Source: Thiopseudomonas sp964394445
GTDB lineage: Bacteria > Pseudomonadota > Gammaproteobacteria > Pseudomonadales > Pseudomonadaceae
Direction: 5' to 3'
NCBI GenBank assembly: GCA_964394445.1
Contig: CAYMXO010000080.1
Coordinates: 1 to 7,554 of the forward strand
DNA: 7,554 nt
Of this stretch, positions 5,985 through 7,554 are shown piece after piece. The notes under the pieces are model-generated. The model did no database searches. It saw only the letters and a list, made by a program, of their open reading frames with translations, and was not told the DNA's origin. The first letter of the stretch is position 1. Each line of letters opens with the position of its first letter. The translations under genes and the position numbers were made by a program.

Positions 5985-6013
5985 AAGACAAAGCGACCCC
6001 GTGGCAGTAGAAT
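5985..6013 (+). promoter_or_regulatory. Candidate sigma70 promoter for ubiE-ubiJ-ubiB
   Basis: AAGACA (5985-5990, 4/6 to TTGACA) and TAGAAT (6008-6013, 5/6 to TATAAT) are separated by 17 nt. Transcription would start near 6020, giving a leader of about 25 nt before the ATG at 6044 and excluding the in-frame ATG at 6014. It lies just right of the repeat array, so the array would not be in the ubi transcript if this is the main promoter. Motif evidence only. Confidence 0.4.
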
Positions 6014-6043
6014 ATGCGCCATTCTTACAAAGGTGCAGGAACG

Positions 6044-6802
6044 ATGAACGATACACGCCAGGACTCCACCACCCATTTCGGTTACCAGACCGTTGAAGAA
6101 AGCCGCAAGGCAGAAAAAGTGGCCGAGGTTTTCCACTCGGTCGCCTCACGCTACGACCTGATGAATGACGTGCTCTCCGGCGGCATGCACCGCCTGTGGA
6201 AGCGCCAGACCATCGAAATGTCCGGCGTGCGCCGCGGCAACCAGGTGCTGGACATTGCCGGTGGCACGGGCGACCTGACCCGCAAGTTCTCCAGCCTGGT
6301 CGGTCCCGAAGGCCAGGTGGTACTGGCCGACATCAACGACTCCATGCTCAAGGTTGGCCGTGACCGCCTTCTGGACAAGGGCGTAGCCGGCAATGTGCGT
6401 TTTGTCCAGGCCGATGCCGAATGCCTGCCCTTTCCCGACAACCACTTTGATGTGGTCACCATCGCATTTGGCCTGCGCAACGTAACGCGCAAGGAAAAAG
6501 CCATCGAATCCATGCTGCGGGTCCTCAAGCCCGGCGGCCGCCTGCTGATCCTGGAGTTTTCCAAGCCTGGCAATCCCCTGTTGTCGAAGCTGTACGACAC
6601 CTACTCGTTCAACTTCATGCCACTGGCCGGCAAGCTGATCACCAACGATGCCGACAGCTATCGTTATCTGGCAGAATCCATCCGCATGCACCCGGATCAG
6701 GAAACCCTCAAGGCCATGATGGAAACTGCCGGTTTCGCAGGCGTCAGCTACCACAACATGACCGGTGGTATCGTCGCCCTGCACCGCGGCATCAAGCCCT
6801 GA
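6044..6802 (+). CDS. ubiE: Ubiquinone/menaquinone biosynthesis C-methyltransferase UbiE
   Basis: A 252-residue SAM-dependent methyltransferase that C-methylates the quinone ring in ubiquinone synthesis, and demethylmenaquinone where menaquinone is made. It acts in the cytoplasm at the membrane-associated Ubi complex. Visible signatures: TTHFGYQTV near the start; YDLMNDVLSGGMHRLWK (37-53); the SAM-binding VLDIAGGTGD (68-77); AFGLRNV in the middle; RVLKPGGRLLILEFSKP (159-175); and the conserved end GGIVALHRGIKP. I chose the ATG at 6044 over the in-frame ATG at 6014 because MNDTRQD resembles the usual Pseudomonas N-terminus, AGGA (6037-6040) and AAAGG (6029-6033) precede it, and the candidate -10 box overlaps the earlier start. 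Its stop overlaps the next start as TGATG, so it is coupled to ubiJ. Confidence 0.98.
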   Translation: MNDTRQDSTTHFGYQTVEESRKAEKVAEVFHSVASRYDLMNDVLSGGMHRLWKRQTIEMSGVRRGNQVLDIAGGTGDLTRKFSSLVGPEGQVVLADINDSMLKVGRDRLLDKGVAGNVRFVQADAECLPFPDNHFDVVTIAFGLRNVTRKEKAIESMLRVLKPGGRLLILEFSKPGNPLLSKLYDTYSFNFMPLAGKLITNDADSYRYLAESIRMHPDQETLKAMMETAGFAGVSYHNMTGGIVALHRGIKP

Positions 6803-7422
6803 TGCCAGTCCAGCTGTTACTGGCGGCGGCCGACAACGGCATCAGCGCCCTGCTGCGCCTCGATCCGCCCAGCCTGCAGCGTATCCGCGCGCTGGCCGGC
6901 CAGGTGCTGGCAATACAGGCGCGGGAGCCGGATTTTACCCTGTATGTGATCCTGCACCGGGAAGGCATCCAGCTTGCCCGGCAGTGGCAGGGCGCGGTCG
7001 ACTGCAGCCTGAACGCCAGCGCTGCCGAACTCTGGCAGCTGGTTACCGCAGACGACAAAGCCGCTGCCCTGTACCAGCCCGGCGTCAGCATCGAAGGCAA
7101 CAACGCGCTGCTGGTGGAACTGTCCGGCATCATGCAGGACATGGAAATCGACTGGGAATTCCAGCTACAGCCATGGTTCGGCCCCCTCGCCGCCGGCCTG
7201 ATCGGCAGCCATCTGCGCCAGCGTGGCGGCTGGGCTGCGGCCAATCTCGCCAGCCTGCAACAACGCACACAAGACTGGCTGGCTGAAGAGGCCCGCCTGC
7301 TGGTCGGCAACAACGAAGCCGAAAGCCGCTTTGCCGAGCTGGATCAACTGAAACTGCAGCTGGACCGCCTGGAAGCCCGCACTGCCCTGATCCGCCAACA
7401 GCTGGAGCCCGAATCCGAATGA
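6802..7422 (+). CDS. ubiJ: Ubiquinone biosynthesis accessory factor UbiJ (SCP2-domain protein)
   Basis: A 206-residue UbiJ (YigP) protein, a non-enzymatic accessory factor needed for ubiquinone synthesis and thought to bind lipid intermediates in the soluble Ubi complex. The first about 110 residues fit the SCP2 sterol-carrier-like domain: hydrophobic helices, then strand segments such as FTLYVILHREGIQLAR and the GVSIEGNNALLVELSGIM segment. The last 40 or so residues (from EAESRFAELDQLKLQLDRLE) are charged and heptad-like, forming the coiled coil typical of UbiJ. There is no signal peptide. The ATG overlaps the ubiE stop (TGATG) and its own stop overlaps the ubiB start (ATGA). In E. coli a small RNA (EsrE) maps to the 3' part of this gene; I cannot confirm an equivalent here. 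The identification rests on domain pattern and the conserved ubiE-ubiJ-ubiB order. Confidence 0.93.
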   Translation: MPVQLLLAAADNGISALLRLDPPSLQRIRALAGQVLAIQAREPDFTLYVILHREGIQLARQWQGAVDCSLNASAAELWQLVTADDKAAALYQPGVSIEGNNALLVELSGIMQDMEIDWEFQLQPWFGPLAAGLIGSHLRQRGGWAAANLASLQQRTQDWLAEEARLLVGNNEAESRFAELDQLKLQLDRLEARTALIRQQLEPESE

Positions 7423-7554
7423 AATTTCTTGCCGTGCGCCGCCTGTTCAGCATTCTGCGCGTGATCATCCGCTACCGTCTGGACGACTATCTGTTTGCGC
7501 TGAACCTGCCCTGGTATCTGGCCATCTGGCAACGCCTGCTGCCCTGGCGCTGGC
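7419..7554 (+). CDS. ubiB: UbiB, ubiquinone biosynthesis ATPase/atypical kinase (5' part, cut by window end)
   Basis: Only the first 45 codons are present, starting MKFLAVRRLFSILRVIIRYR and continuing to LLPWRW. This matches the usual UbiB N-terminus, with Arg-rich amphipathic helices and the IRYRLDD segment that precede the protein-kinase-like domain; a full UbiB has over 500 residues. The kinase-like (ADCK/ABC1) motifs and C-terminal membrane helices lie outside the window and cannot be checked. The ATG overlaps the ubiJ stop as ATGA, so translation is probably coupled. UbiB is an ATPase required for ubiquinone synthesis, thought to help extract lipid precursors from the membrane for the Ubi complex. 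Confidence 0.9.
   Translation, partial: MKFLAVRRLFSILRVIIRYRLDDYLFALNLPWYLAIWQRLLPWRW

Noticed and set aside
5683..5991. 102-codon open frame on the - strand through repeat copies 2 and 3
   Set aside because: It lies entirely in repeat and spacer DNA, has no recognisable domain or ribosome site, and owes its length to GC-rich sequence with few stops.
6014..6043. Upstream ATG start for ubiE
   Set aside because: It would add ten residues (MRHSYKGAGT) not typical of UbiE and has no ribosome site; the candidate -10 box ends at 6013. The ATG at 6044 has better upstream signals and a family-like N-terminus.
6765..7286. Open frame overlapping ubiE and ubiJ in another + frame
   Set aside because: It begins inside ubiE, has an Arg/Pro/Ala-rich shadow composition, and competes with a clear UbiJ product coupled to both neighbours.

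Overview
The window reads as chromosomal DNA of a gammaproteobacterium, most likely in or near Pseudomonadales. The UbiE product closely resembles Pseudomonas UbiE as I remember it, the order DUF971 - ubiE - ubiJ - ubiB is a gammaproteobacterial one, and coding is dense with short or overlapping gene junctions. Every gene I can support lies on the + strand.

Left part (1-4842): the distal end of an exopolysaccharide (EPS) operon. The last codons of an upstream gene overlap, through ATGA, an outer-membrane beta-barrel protein with a signal peptide. Next come a short, non-lipoprotein OPX/Wza-like periplasmic export protein, a Wzc/GumC-type chain-length regulator fused to a tyrosine autokinase with a C-terminal tyrosine cluster, and a PHP-type (CpsB-like) tyrosine phosphatase. 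Together these form an export and control module. The kinase/phosphatase pair would set polymerisation and chain length at the inner membrane, and the short OPX plus beta-barrel would carry polymer across the outer membrane.

Middle (4843-6043): a 177-bp gap with a plausible sigma70 promoter, then a small DUF971 gene, then about 650 bp without a convincing gene. That gap is largely filled by a tandem array of a 186-bp unit: two nearly identical full copies, a diverged third copy and a degenerate, internally deleted copy on the left. Each intact unit carries a long GC-rich interrupted palindrome, and the two full copies also carry a short perfect hairpin. The array looks like a REP/BIME-like or MITE-like repeat family and is the least explained part of the window. 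A candidate promoter for ubiE lies just to its right.

Right part (6044-7554): ubiE - ubiJ - ubiB, a translationally coupled ubiquinone-biosynthesis operon (TGATG and ATGA overlaps). ubiB is cut off by the window edge. The most interesting items are the predicted composite OPX/beta-barrel translocon and the palindromic repeat array.
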